The notes: generated by a model not told the origin, from the letters alone. Positions 47,562 to 59,384 are shown, counted from the first letter of the stretch. The stretch: DNA of 64,000 bases from Marthasterias glacialis (GCA_911728455.2 OU452219.1:6632320-6696319), one strand, 5' to 3'. Numbers and translations are program-made.

Positions 47562-49008
47562 GTAAATGCTTTTAATTCCATTTTCATGCCTTGTTTCCAT
47601 TGTTGTTCTCCCTGTGGCTTATTAAAGTGACAAACTGCCCACAAGTCTCTAAAGATTTGGCTGTTTGGAATTGCTCCTTGATCCTTTAGAAGAGTTGTTC
47701 ATTTAATAAAACACCTACAGTGCATTGTAATTAGTGAGTAGTCATAAAAAAAACACATCAACATACATTTGCCTCTGGAAATACAACCAGCGCAACCACA
47801 CTCTACATAAATAAATATGGTCCGCCATTTAAAAAAAAACTTTGTTCTACAAAATGGCGCACCATGTTCCGTCATGAAATTAAACTAAAACCACACAATT
47901 TCAAGGGATACGCGAATCATTAATTTCTGCTTTTCAAATATCTATCCAACCATCATTAATTTCATAACAATATGCTTTTTATAGCTCAAAAGTGCCCAAT
48001 CTGAAGGCAATGTGTCCCTTTAATTTCTTTGGACTTAACACCCCCTTACCCCCTCCCTCCATCCCTTTTTCCCTCCTCTGAATATTTAAAGTGTTTTCTG
48101 TGAAAGCGATGCACATTTGTTTGCCTTCTCAGAAGGAATGGAGATTTAGTCATAGTTCTCTTAAGAAATAAGCCGTCCAAAGACGAGAAGCATTAAATGA
48201 AGTGGGCTTATGGTTGATAGCTACCCCTGTTCTGTAGCTCGTTGAAAGAAAATATGGCTTAGGGCGAATGCATACTTAATGCAAAACTGTAAAGAAAGTT
48301 TATGTGAATGTTGAAGTTGGGCTGCTGCACTGTTGTTGATTTTTGATGCAGTGACATTCCCATCGCTTCCACTTTCATTCAAATCGGCCTTTGAAGTTAA
48401 GTTTCTTTTGAATTGTTCTAATTGGTTTTTTTTATTATTTAACTTTGTGATTTGAAGTTTATTTGATTTGCTAAAAGAAAACAGATTAACCTAATCAGCA
48501 AAAGTTTGTTCCTCAGGCCTCAGGGATGTACAGTTGCTGTTTGACATTTAGTAGCCTTTCTATTAGGCTATGCAAACATATTACCATCGTAATTGTTTCC
48601 TGCCTTTATGACAAAAACCCCAATCCTAAAATCCTCAATTGCCGATTTAGAATTTCCCTCCCTCTTCACCAAGAATAATCTGGTCAATACATGTTAATTG
48701 GATTTTATTTCAATATGTCTGAAATGTCATATTTTCTGTCAACATCAGAAAGTTGTTGTTTTGACAAGAGTTTAGAGGATGTCATTTCCATATAAATTCA
48801 ATGATGGGTTTACCGATAATCCTGATAAGTTAATTGTGGTTTGGCTTCTGTTTAATCATAGAGAACAGACTTCCTTGCGTTATGGTGTAATCTAACCTAG
48901 AAGGTTACCTAAGTTTTGGCTATGTACTTTTCAGCTGTACAATTAGAAAGGACTTTATTCACAGTCTTTTTGAATGTAGTGAATGGATGATCAAACATTC
49001 ATGTGGTG

Positions 49009-49181
49009 TGGCAGTGGCATAACCAGACATTTTCATTTGGGGGGCAAGCGGGGGCGAAGACATAATTGGGGGGGTGGCTATTTAATGTATCAAACAATTC
49101 ATTTTGTTTTATCTCATTAGGGGTGAGGGTGGGGGGGGGGTTCCCTGCCCCCCCCCCCACCCCTCTGGTTATGCTACTGTG
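49009..49181 (+). repeat. G/C-run palindromic repeat, copy 2
   Basis: CAGTGGCATAACCAGACATT at left pairs with TCTGGTTATGCTACTG at right, with G runs and C runs facing each other inside. The core TATTTAATGTATCAAACAAT matches the reverse of copy 1. Confidence 0.7.
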
Positions 49182-49463
49182 GTGTGGTAAAAGGCAAGAT
49201 AGAATTGAGCATAATGTGCCCAATGCCATGGTAATGCCATTGAATGGAACCGGGCAGCCAGTTCAATCTCCAGGTTTCTTCATGTAGTCGGGATAGACTC
49301 TGTTTGAAATGGAAACACTGTTTTTTGAATGAATGATATCTGAATGCCTAGTGATATGAAAACATGGACTTCTCATATGCTGGTGATGTATTTCAGATTT
49401 CCAACGTAGTACATCGAGTGTTTGTAATTGAAAACAAACAAGCTCACGTATTAAATGATATAG

Positions 49464-49680
49464 TATTGACCCCGTGCACTGATGTCACACATGGTTACTG
49501 TCTGCCCATGGTCTGCCATTTTGGGAGTCAAATTGCATTGTAGAGACATGGTGCGCATCGAACCATGCGCGCATTGACTAAAATACACCCTGCAAAATAA
49601 CACACCGGGAAACTGACTCCAAAAATGGCTCAACCGAAAAACTATTTTGGGGTGATGACGTCAGGTGAATTGGGTCAATA
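49464..49680. mobile_element. Non-autonomous TIR element with CRE-like end
   Basis: Left TATTGACCCCGTGCACTGAT, right GTGATGACGTCAGGTGAATT then GGGTCAATA. Inner pair TGCCATTTTGGGAGTCA / TGACTCCAAAAATGGC. About 217 bp. Confidence 0.7.
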
Positions 49681-49710
49681 CATGTATGTAGGTCGGTCAC
49701 CAGTGACCAT

Positions 49711-49920
49711 CTGGGTCTAATTTTATAAAGCTGTTATAAGCACACAGTTTTGCTTAGCATAAAAAATAATCTTGCTTAAATACAGGTAACCAGCCAAATT
49801 GTTATGTAATGTATGGTGCTTGTGACTGATACCCCACTTATTTTTCGCCGAGTAGATTAATGTGTTAAGCAAGTTTTTTTTCTTCTTCTCCTTAACAGCT
49901 TGATGGAATTGGACCCTAGA
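49711..49920. repeat. Foldback element
   Basis: GGGTCTAATTTTATAAAGCT left, TTAACAGCTTGATGGAATTG then GACCC right, interior AGGTAACCAGCCAAATTG and GTGACTGATACCCC. Confidence 0.75.
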
Positions 49921-50111
49921 CTCTTAGGTCATAATTTATCAACAAATACACTTTAATGCAAGTGCTTTTAATAATACACTTCAAGTCAGACCCATTTAAT
50001 TATTTCACATTTCACTTATTCATCTTTACTCCCCCCCCCAAAAAAGCCAGAATTACTGATGTATGAACATATTGACATCGGTAAATCCCATACCCATCTA
50101 TCTCTTAACAG

Positions 50112-50231
50112 GACGACACTCTTCACTGGGACAGCAAGCAGGAACACGGAATGGGGACGGCGGAAATCAAATTCGGTGACTCCACCGTGTTGATCCAGCA
50201 CAAAGAGACGGGTCTGTGGCTCTCCTATCTG
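50112..50231 (+). CDS. ryr: RyR exon 9 of window: IKFGDSTVLIQHKETGLWLSY
   Basis: 120 nt, 40 codons, phase 0 on both sides, between cttaacag and gtgaga. It encodes an acidic linker (DDTLHWDSKQEHGMGTAE) followed by IKFGDSTVLIQHKETGLWLS and YL. The motif IKYG(D/E)--(C/V)-(V/I)QH--(S/T)(G)LWL(T/S)Y is diagnostic of RyRs. Known human RYR1 disease residue G341 falls in this area (from memory). Confidence 0.96.
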
Positions 50232-50485
50232 GTGAGATTCTGCTAATTCGTTGTTTAATTCACCGGAAAAGATGCGCGGCCCGAATCAAATAATTTGATA
50301 ATAATAATGGAGTTTATCTAGTGCCAAGCCCCAGCCCTGATTCAGTGCTCCAGGCAGTTAACATTATTATTGTAATCTGCAGTCAGAGGCAGACAACTCA
50401 ATGTAGTGTGTGTAGTTGTTGGAAGGGGGGGGGGTGCTCTTTCTTGTAGACAGTCTCAATGTGTATTTTCATTCAGCATAATATC

Positions 50486-50508
50486 GGGGGGGGGGGGGGG
50501 GGGGGGGG
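50486..50508 (+). repeat. 23-nt G run
   Basis: Longest homopolymer of the window, 255 nt downstream of exon 9. The length may be unreliable in the assembly. Confidence 0.9.
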
Positions 50509-53500
50509 CTAGGTGTCTTCCAAAGCTAGGATAACGTCCCTTGGGTCAAAGGACCTAGGTCTATATTTTGACCCATCCCGTCCTAGCATAAATCCTCTAC
50601 ATAGGCCAAACTGCGGTGTATCTGTGTAGGGTATATCTAATTTCACTACGCAATGAAAGTGGATGATGCTGGATTGGACTCTATGTCTGTTGGATTGAGA
50701 TTGATCAGAGCTCTACTGGCTGTTCAAACATGCCTCATTCCCACATAGAGGTCCACAAATCGTAGATTTTAGGATGGCAGATATCCTCCTCTGTGTTGTA
50801 TTTAAGACTTCTTCACAGTGATCTGAGCCTAAAATACTATGCATTCTGAGAAAAATGAAAGGTTTTGAAATTCAGATAAGAGCTGATTTTAAAGATATCA
50901 GTATGAATATTGTCAGTAAAAAATGTTTTGCACCACTCCAAATGAGGTTTTTGTTGTTTTTTTTAAACGAAGAACGTTGTTTGTCCCTTTAGGTAAGGAG
51001 AATATAAGGAAAGTGTTCACCCTGATGAAGTTATCCATGCGTATGTTTTCAACAAGAGCATCTGGATAACACGTTTTTTTTTTATGCCACATGTTATGAG
51101 TCCACTCGCACAGACGCTGACATTATTCACCACAACGTCTTCTCATTTGCTACGCTTGGAAACAGAAATCCATAAGTGTTTGACATGGCCCTCCTTCCAA
51201 GCAACAGTCCACTGCAAAAAGGGTGTTAAACAAATATCCCCACAGATTCATCCAAAACAACTTTCTGGGCGGGCCAAAATGTTATATTTCCTCGTCAAAG
51301 ACGACAGATGAAATCTTCACTGCTGTCCAACTCTCTATTAATCAGAGCGCTGACTGTTTTGATTTCTCGCCCAGTGAAGGGATCATGTAGCTCACACAAA
51401 GATGCGCCATTGTGGCATTTTAAAAGATTGACTCAGTCAGTCAGACAGTCAAACATGCCTGGTACCAGCCGCTAATTGCCCCCGACTCCCTTCTTTATTT
51501 TTTATTTTTTATATGTCATCGGTCCGTCCAGGGGGGGAGGGGGTAGCAGAGAGATGTTGCTTTTCTGCAGCCGCCTGATGCTCAGAGATGACCTCGAGTT
51601 GACATATTCCCTTACATCTGACATTTGAGATTTTTTTATTTTATTTTCCAAGTCGCTGTGAGGAAGCCTCAAGGCCGAGTTTTGTTGGAGTAGATGAAAT
51701 GATAGTCAGTTTACGTTTAATTTCCCTCCCTGTGAAGAAGATTGTCTCGACGTCTTCACAGAAGAGAAACAGCAAGAAAGGAGTTTGAGGGCCTAAAAGA
51801 TTGAGCTGTCGTAAAACATCTCACCTTTCAAAAATGCCCCCAGACCATGTTGCTCCTCCATGGGAAAAATACATTTTAGTAAAAAATTCGAAACTGATAA
51901 TAATTTAAATGGAGGAATAGTTTCCCCTGACAAAGCCTTTTTTAGTCGTCTAAAAAACTGAAAAACACAGTGCACAGTTTTGCATGACAGGCAGCATCTC
52001 TTTGTCTAGTTGCCAAGTTGCATGTCTGTTTTCATCATTACCAGTGTATGCATTCAAATCCTTTAAAAAACAAAAACCTGTGACTGTGTAATTGAAACCG
52101 TCGGTCTTGGTTCTTTTTTTAAACAGCTTATACGATGGTTTTCGTATGATTTTTGTACAGGCTACGATAGGTAATTAAATTCCAAGGCCAAGCAGTTTGA
52201 ATAAGTCGTTGTTGTCAATCACATCATAGCTGGCGCTACGTGGTTTGCCGATGGAACACCAATGTGATCTATCTCGGGCTGTGCTCCTTGGTGTTTTTTT
52301 GGGGTTTTTTTTTAGTGGCATGCCGGTCAAATTCTTCACCTAATCCAACCATCTTGTATCATTTTCCTTCATAATTATTTCCAGATTGTTGCCTTTTTTT
52401 CACTTGTTACATGTCCAAAGTATTGCAGTGAGCAAGCATGTCCAGTAAATGATACTCTACTTTGTCCTTCGTGGGGTCCATGAACCATTCTGCCCCAGCA
52501 CCATAGCTCGAAAGCATTGACATGTCAACCTTACTCAATGACCAAGTTAGCATAAGACCCGATTCAGACATTAATCCTCAAGATGATTGGTACAAACTGT
52601 GATTACCAGGGTTGGTAGTGAACCGACCCGCTATAAGCTTTCAGATTAAAAATCAACAACTTTTTGTTTGAAGATTTAAAAAAAAAAAAAAAGAAGATTT
52701 TATTTGAAGGGAAAATACATCAGGAATAGATTCATTTTCCATCATTTTTTTCCTAAACACGCCATAAAACCAACCTGTGAAAATGTCATCGAATCCAGCG
52801 GTCACATTGTAGTAAAAACAACTAAATAGGGATGAGATTTTTCTGGATTTTTTTTTCAGATTTCCAGATTTTACAAAGTTATTTTATGGAATTTGTTTAC
52901 AATTTTTATTTTGATTTTTATTCGTTACTGTCATTTACTTACACCCAGGCCCTCATAAAGCCTTCACACAGTACTTGTACTGTATTTGGACTGCACCAAA
53001 GTGCTTGCCCCATCTACATTTAAGCACAGAATGCTGCCATTGATATGGGTTATGGCTTGGTTGGTAGCCGGTATTTCGTGGATTTGTCATTTTCATCCAC
53101 TACCCCTTCTAAACCTGTTTATGTTTTGTCAGGGATATTGTCCCAGTTATACGGGGCAACCAGTAAATTGCGGAGTCTTCAAATGCTTTTGTTTTGCTAT
53201 TTTTTGACATTATTTTTTGTGAAAATAATAGTTTGAGTCTGGTATGAACATCTGTGAGCTTTCAGATTTAAACCAATCAATTTTGGGGGGATAATTACAA
53301 ATTCTTGACTTAATCTTTAAAAACAAGCTGTAAGCCATTTTAACCACAACTGACTTGTCTGGTCATGTCCAGGTGCTTTTCGAGAAATATGACGCTTGTC
53401 TCCAAGCTCAACATGATCAACTTATTAATTTTCCATTAGTCGATCGAATGAACTCAGCCTGGGGAGGCTCTGGTTTATAGACCTGTATTATTTATGCAGG

Positions 53501-54939
53501 GTGAGACACACGCTTTCCGGAGTGTTGTAATTATCTTGACTATCAGGTATCTTCTTCATAATTACGGACACTTTTTGCCGCAGATATTTCAACAAGTTTG
53601 ATCTGAGCCTGAAGATCTGAAGTCTGCTTTATTTTGTAATTTGATGATGATATCTTGAATGAATGTTTGTTGTTTGCTGTCTGCAAGAAATTGTGTTTTG
53701 GGTGTGTTTTAGTTTTGTTTTCATACTATAAGATTATTTTGTTCCTTGGAACAGTCTGAGCCTATTTGTACATTTGCAGTTATTGCTTAGTGTGTTCATA
53801 AGATACATAATAACTGAATAAACAATAATAAAAAAGTCAGTCTATTTCTTTTCCATTGGTTCTGAAAGGTTGAAGCTGAAGTTGTGTGATCCCACTTTTT
53901 AATGTGAAAATAATTCAAGCAAAAGTGACTTGAGTTTTCACACACATCATACTCTGTATAATAACATCGGAGAGAGAAAAGGAACATTACAATGTGTAGT
54001 TTCGTAGCAGTTAGTCTTATGTGACAAGATCCGATTCATCTTAATATGTCTGTTTCTTTACATTAGAAATTCCGCATGGTTTGTCTGCATAAGTTCCATA
54101 ATGCTAGCTAAGCAATCATCTCTCTCAAATTAGGCTATGTGCCTGCCGAGGTCCTGCCAGCTCAGATAAATAGACTGGAGGCCGTAGTGAATGACTTTTA
54201 ATTGACATTAATGTTTCCATAAGCCCTGGGGCCGGTCGCACATCTGCCCAGGATTAGTCCTGCAGAGGAATTTGTGTGTTGACTTTTTCACTTTGCAGTC
54301 TGGGTAACAGATGGAGTTCAAATGGGTGACCTTTTTGATTTGGAATACCAACAAATATCACAATATTGGTTTGCCCGTGATGCGGAATTCGTCTGTCAGC
54401 TTTTTCACAAAACAATTTATATCAGTTATTCATGGCTGGAATCTCTTACATGATATAATTTTTGTTATCCTGGTAAATTTATTCATTGTCTTATTAATGC
54501 AGAAACACTTCCCAGGTTAAATTTGAATTTAGGTCATAAGCAGTTTTATGCCTGCCATTAATGTGTTGGATGCCCCCCCCCCTTCAGTCAAGTGACTTTG
54601 CCTTAGCTTTACTTTCTTTGCAAAAAGATGCACAATAATAAAAAAAAAATTAGACAAAAATAAAAAATAACGACCATTACAGAATAGCAAAGCAAACCAC
54701 TCCCAGGGCATATAGTTTGTTTCCCTTGCTGGTAATACTTCTGTGCGCCGACAATTAACACAAGATTTTTGTTATTCCCATCTTCACTTTCACATTCCAT
54801 GGAAAAGTCATCTTTTCCCGAATAATAATTTTCTGTAAAAAATGTTTTAGTTCTTTTATGACAAACCATCATTGGCAGAGGGTAACATTGGTGAAAATGA
54901 TGCTCTGTGAATTTGAAAGGATAAAGCCTGTAGAGTTTG

Positions 54940-55455
54940 TGATATATTTTAGAAGGTATCATGGTATCTGCGAGTCGTGTATAGATCGTGTAACACGTGA
55001 CATCTCATGTTTACAAAAGAGGCTTAAAACCTTGACTTCCTGCAGGCACAATTATTTGTACATAGCTCAATTGAAGAAAACATCAAATCTTACATTTTAT
55101 GGAGATTGTAGAAAACTTTTTTTTAATCAACTTTTAATATAACAGGGACACATTTCAAAATCTTTCAAAAATTTGTGTATATTTTTTTGATTTTGTTTTG
55201 TAATGGGAGACTTTTGAAACATTAGCGGGTGCCCCAGTAAGTGGTCCTTTTTCTAGTGTTCTCATAATAGAAAAGGACTGCTAAATGGGGAGCCCGCTAA
55301 TGTCTCAAAAATCTCCCATTATGATGCAAAATGTTTATTTTTATATATTTTTTTAAAATATGACCAGTGTAGTATCTTGCCTGCCAGAAAATGCCCCAGG
55401 TCACTATTTTTGTGAAGGAGGGGATGTAGTCTTTACGTGTACCTAAGCAAACAGA
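54940..55455 (+). repeat. Dispersed repeat of about 450 bp, copy 2, interrupted
   Basis: Shares GTGTATAGATCGTGTAAC-like, CATGTTTAC, TTGACTTCCTGCAGGCA, TTTTATGGAGATTG and CCAGTGTAGTATCTTGCCTG with 57190-57570. A 121-bp hairpin element sits inside it (55201-55321). Confidence 0.65.
55201..55321. mobile_element. Near-perfect hairpin element, 121 bp
   Basis: TAATGGGAGACTTTTGAAAC then ATTAGCGGGTGCCCCA at left; TGGGGAGCCCGCTAATG and TCTCAAAAATCTCCCATTA at right. Arms are about 50 nt with few mismatches. It starts and ends with TA, so a TA target is possible. Confidence 0.85.
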
Positions 55456-55799
55456 GAGGCTAGCCCACTGTTATGGTGTCTGTTTAAGCATTCTGTTCTA
55501 ATGTTCACCATTTTACCTTTATAGCGTTCAAAGACCTATAGCCATTGGAAACAATTTGTTTTTTTTTACTGCTCTCAGTTACTGGTAAAATTAAGGCTGT
55601 TTTGGACCCATACCCATCTTTTATCCAAATACTTTTTTCAGAAATTTGAAGGAAGAGTGTGAGATACGTCTTATCTCGGAAACGTCAACATTGAACATGC
55701 CACCATCTTAGTGTGTCCACTAGACTGTTTGAGAGATTATCAGAGATGACAGTATTACAGTTTCCTTTTATTACCTGAAGAATTTGTTATCTGTTTTAG

Positions 55800-55844
55800 G
55801 TGGAGGATAAATCAGTCGGAGGAGGCAGGCAAGTGGATAGAAAG
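55800..55844 (+). CDS. ryr: RyR exon 10 of window: 45-nt in-frame mini-exon, Gly-rich loop
   Basis: 45 nt, 15 codons, phase 0 on both sides, between ctgttttag and gtaggt. It encodes VEDKSVGGGRQVDRK. It fills the variable, charged loop between the WLSY strand and the GHMDD strand; other RyRs have a loop of similar length here. Its placement is supported by exact phase and by loop length, less by residue identity. As a phase 0-0 mini-exon in a loop it could be alternatively spliced. Confidence 0.85.
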
Positions 55845-56219
55845 GTAGGTCAGGCATTGAGATACAAGGGGGGGGGGGGGTTTAGTCAGACAGACACGAA
55901 GCCGGTCTGTCTGCACAAACATCCCCTGGAGGCATTCTCCTTAATTATACAGAATGGATGAGAACAGGACGTCCGACTTAAGCAACCTGAAGTAATCATT
56001 CTGAAGTGATGAGAGTTATGGAAGGAGTTGGCATAGATGAAGGCACCCCAATGTGACCCTTTGCTGTGGTGTTCAGCTTCTGAAAGAGGATGGGTTACTC
56101 TAGTTAATGAATTACTTATAAATGCTGTATTCTTAGCCTCAAGTTGCCATCTCTCATCAAAGTATATCTCTATCATTTTTGGTTTCTACCTTTTTTTATT
56201 TGAAATTTTGGTTATGCAA

Positions 56220-56790
56220 TTCGCCCATCACAAGGCCCAAAGGCCACTCGAGTTATGGCCTACTTTTTGAAGGGATATAAACCTGCCCCAATGCGCAGAA
56301 ACAAGACATGGCGAGATATAAACGCTAGTCTCTTCACAGTGCAGCTAAGAGCAGGTAGGGGTAAATGATTCCATGGCGAGACAAACACAACTGCCTCTTC
56401 CCCTATTTGAAGCAATTATAGTTATGTGTCTTGCTCAAAGACACAAGTGTCATTACCTGATATGTGATAAGCACTGTATACTATGTGTTTTCCCAAGTCC
56501 TGTTGAAAAAAACAATCTACAGGCATACTACTCTGGTGGGATTCGAACCCACGACCCCAGCCAATTCTACAGCAGATGTCTAGACCACGGAGCTTGCCCA
56601 GTTACAAGTGGCCAGTTTGGATCATGTAATTAGGAACTGGTACCGCAAACAATTTAAATAGATGTAATAATTGCATCATGGGTAATAGTATTATTTAGGT
56701 TTATACTCTGCTTATCACACATCGTGTAGGGTAAAAACTAAAGTAATATTCTTGTCCCCAATGCAACTATAATATCCATTTGAAGTATAC
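56220..56790 (-). mobile_element. SINE (type 3) joined to repeat shared with 26.5 kb
   Basis: 56220-56400 is the block shared with 26495-26690. 56455-56640 holds GATATGTGATAAGCACTGTA and the inverse box B GGATTCGAACC near 56540. TTATCACACATCGTG near 56710 is the inverted tail motif again. A composite of at least two elements. Confidence 0.6.
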
Positions 56791-57189
56791 CTGTAGCATG
56801 CAGAAGCCATCATGGTCATACTCCCTGCATGCAGTAGTAATAATGAGTGCCAATGTCCTTTATACCAAAAGGAACCAGACCAATTGGGAGCCACTGGCTT
56901 AGGTAAGATACATAGGTTTGAACGCTAGGAATACAAGATGCCTACGAAATGAGGCTTACATTTCGAACACAGCACCGCATACCTTGTAGAAGATGAGCAA
57001 TGAGACGCCCTACATTATGCAGATATAGATATCATAGAGAAGATTTGCTGGCTCTATTTTCAATCACACTGTCTGCAATTTTCTTTTTTTATTGTTCAAA
57101 GGATTTTATCTTTTGTCTTTAGATGAAACAACCAATTTTGTAACCTCAATAAAATATTAGAAAGGTTAAATAATCATAAAAATCAAAAC

Positions 57190-57570
57190 TTCAGTCTGTA
57201 GAAATTGCTTTGATGAGTGTAGACCATGTAACCTGTGATATCACATGTTTACGAGACAGCCACAGAGCCTGGACTTCCTGCAGGCATGATTTGCACACAG
57301 CCCAATGGAAGGACAAATTAAATCTGATATTTTATGGAGATTGCACTGTCTGATTTTTATCGACTTTTGACATGAAGAAAGGGGGAATATCTCAAAACTG
57401 GTTGAGCTGTCATTTTCATAACCCATGAATTTATGTGGAAATTATGACACAAAATGTAAAATTTCCCATGTGACCAGTGCAGTATCTCGCCTGCCAGAAA
57501 GGCCCTGGAATGTTTAAGGTCACTCTTTCTGTAAACAAAGGTTACGTGGTCTATACGGAGGCAAGCTTCG
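57190..57570 (+). repeat. Dispersed repeat of about 450 bp, copy 3
   Basis: Best preserved copy: GAGCCTGGACTTCCTGCAGG, TTATGGAGATTGCACTGTCT, ACACAAAATGTAAAATTTCC and GTGACCAGTGCAGTATCTCG. The reverse of 3890-4400. Family unknown. Confidence 0.7.
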
Positions 57571-57764
57571 GCCTCACTCGGCAACAATTCAAAATCAAAA
57601 CAAAACCTTACTCTACTCCAATGCTTTCAATGAGTATTTTAAGGATGCCAGACTTTCAATTGAAGGGTGCGTTATAAAAACGAGGGAATTCTTTGTGGAT
57701 GCCACGAATGGAATTTTGGTGATTAAATTTCCTATGCAAATATCTAAGAGAAGCTAAACTGCAA

Positions 57765-57960
57765 TTAGGACCTGGGGCTCTTGAAAGAAAAAAAAAGGCA
57801 AAGCTGACAATTTTTTGCTGAGCATAGATATCTTTGCATAGCAAGATCAGATTACCAACCAAAGTGTTGCATAATGCAAGTTGTTTCAGACTGGTTCCGT
57901 GCTTATTTTTGATTAGCAAGTAAATCTGTTAAGCACAATTTTCTGGGTGGCTTCTTAATG
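57765..57960. repeat. Foldback element, decayed
   Basis: GATTACCAACCAAAGTGTTGC and GACTGGTTCCGTGC in family order, TTAAGCACAATTTTCTG at right. Confidence 0.55.
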
Positions 57961-58039
57961 AAAGTGTGCCCGGGAGCTCGCATCAAGGACAGAGTGTGAC
58001 ATCTTAGTCTTTTTTTTTTTCCCTTCTTCTCTGGCTTAG

Positions 58040-58161
58040 GTTGTGATGCATCGTGATGGCCACATGGATGATGGGTTCTCCATAGTACGTGCGCGAGATG
58101 AGGAGGCACGTTCAGCTGTGATCATCCGCAAGAGTACTTCTCTCTTCCATCAGTTCATCGG
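58040..58161 (+). CDS. ryr: RyR exon 11 of window: RDGHMDDGFSIVRA...LFHQFI
   Basis: 122 nt between ctggcttag and gtaaga, phase 0 in, phase 2 out. It encodes VVMHRDGHMDDGFSIVRARD, EEARSAVIIRKSTSLFHQFI and two bases of Gly. It matches RyR H-EG(H/K)MDD-L---R-Q-EE---AR-I---(N/S)-L--QFI. It closes trefoil B and enters the first helix of the RIH region. Confidence 0.96.
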
Positions 58162-58535
58162 GTAAGAGAAGCCGTTTAAGCTCATTTTTCATCCGACTTA
58201 CATTTTTCATCAAACATCCGACTATCACGAATGGTTCCTCTCTAAAAAGTTTGTAAGATGAATTTCAACTACATATCATCAGTCATTTTAAACCTCATTA
58301 GACAACATTAAAGATGATATATACCAGCAATAAGTAGAATATTTTAATGTTTTCAGTCATTTCTTGTCTGAATTAAATGAAACAGGTTCTCTGTTACTGG
58401 ATAAATTTGGATGAGAGTTGGCTATTGAAAAGTTACAAAGAAAGAGCGTTAATAAAGAAGAACAGAGCTTCATCTTTTTGTTTTGTTCAGTGCTTGTTGA
58501 GTTGTTTGATTATCTGAATAAGTCATTGTTTGCAG
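58162..58535. other. Intron 11 (374 nt)
   Basis: Unique A/T-rich sequence. No repeat or coding signal seen. Confidence 0.8.
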
Positions 58536-58660
58536 AGCCCTGGAGTCACTGAGGACTGAGGATGATGATCGGAGGCAGTGGGACAGCTTCTCCTTGGAAT
58601 CGGTGACAGACACCTTGAGGGACCTGGTGGAGTATTTTGCTCAACCCGGGGAAGAAAGTG
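58536..58660 (+). CDS. ryr: RyR exon 12 of window: RIH start, LRDLVEYFAQPGEE
   Basis: 125 nt between tttgcag and gtgaga, phase 2 in, phase 1 out. It encodes (G)ALESLRTEDDDRRQWDSF, then SLESVTDTLRDLVEYFAQPG and EES. RyRs have a variable acidic linker followed by a helix L-DLI-YF--P-E-. The helix and the -YF-QP-- motif are clear. Confidence 0.93.
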
Positions 58661-58891
58661 GTGAGATGTGGTCGGGAATCGTAGTCAAAGTTAACCCATT
58701 AACCCAGCCAAGGCCAGTGTAACCCAACCATCTAAACTCATAGTGTGAATCATCGGCCTAATTTAACCCAGTTAAACCAACTGCAACCCAACCAACTAAA
58801 CTCACATTGTGAGTCACCAGCCTAGTGTAGCCCTGTTAAACCCGTTAAAGCCCAGTAAAGCCCATTTCTGTCAATTGGAACCAAACACACT

Positions 58892-59128
58892 TATAGACGC
58901 CATCTTTGATGACAATTTCTATTTTGGCCTGTACCCACGTCAAGCTCTGTCAATTTCAACGCAGCTTGAGTTACTTACCAACCAATCATGGAAGGAGTTT
59001 ATGAAACGCACGCGTGTCGCGTGCAGTATTTACGTGTAACGCACAGTTGTGCGCTCAAGAATGTGCCGTCATTGTCATCAAAGATGGCTGATTTTTCTCA
59101 TTGTTGATGTCATGTACAACCCATGTAT
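58892..59128 (+). mobile_element. Non-autonomous TIR foldback element (copy C)
   Basis: Same family and orientation as copy B. It contains CCATCTTTGATGACAA at the left and CATCAAAGATGGCTG at the right, with a core CACGCGTGTCGCGTG palindromic stretch near 59010. Confidence 0.7.
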
Positions 59129-59384
59129 TGAAAGCCTAGCCCTTTTTGTTACTTGAAGACCAGGTTGTAATATTAATTGAGATGTTTAGTTGTCATTATT
59201 CTAAAGATAGTATATGAACCAACCCAGTCATAACAAACATTCGTCACACTTGTACGATGAAATTTACCAAGACTCACAGTTGAATTAAGAGGGTAAGATT
59301 ATCACATCAAAACCAGTGATGCTTGAAATAAAAACCAAATGCAAAAACTGAGCATCAAGTTCAACTTCGGCAAATAATTCACTG

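Larger units (their letters stand above)
47562..50111. other. Intron 8 (2.5 kb)
   Basis: Holds a G/C-run palindromic repeat (49009-49181), a TIR element with a CRE-like terminus (49464-49680) and a foldback element (49711-49920). From 47640 to 49000 nothing identifiable. Confidence 0.8.
50232..55799. other. Intron 9 (5.6 kb)
   Basis: Contains a 23-nt G run (50486-50508) and, near its end, a dispersed 450-bp repeat interrupted by a hairpin element (54940-55455). From 50520 to 54930 I find no repeat copy and no coding signal. That makes it the longest repeat-poor stretch in the window after parts of intron 2. Confidence 0.8.
55845..58039. other. Intron 10 (2.2 kb)
   Basis: Contains a G run (55868-55880), a repeat shared with 26.5 kb running into a tRNA-derived SINE (about 56220-56790, minus), a 450-bp dispersed repeat copy (57190-57570) and a decayed foldback element (57765-57960). 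Confidence 0.8.

Noticed and set aside
57357-57587. Short ORF resembling one at 3903-4085 (KSD, RAFL, YILCHN), possible conserved peptide
   Set aside because: Both lie in copies of the same dispersed DNA repeat, and the similarity is explained at nucleotide level.
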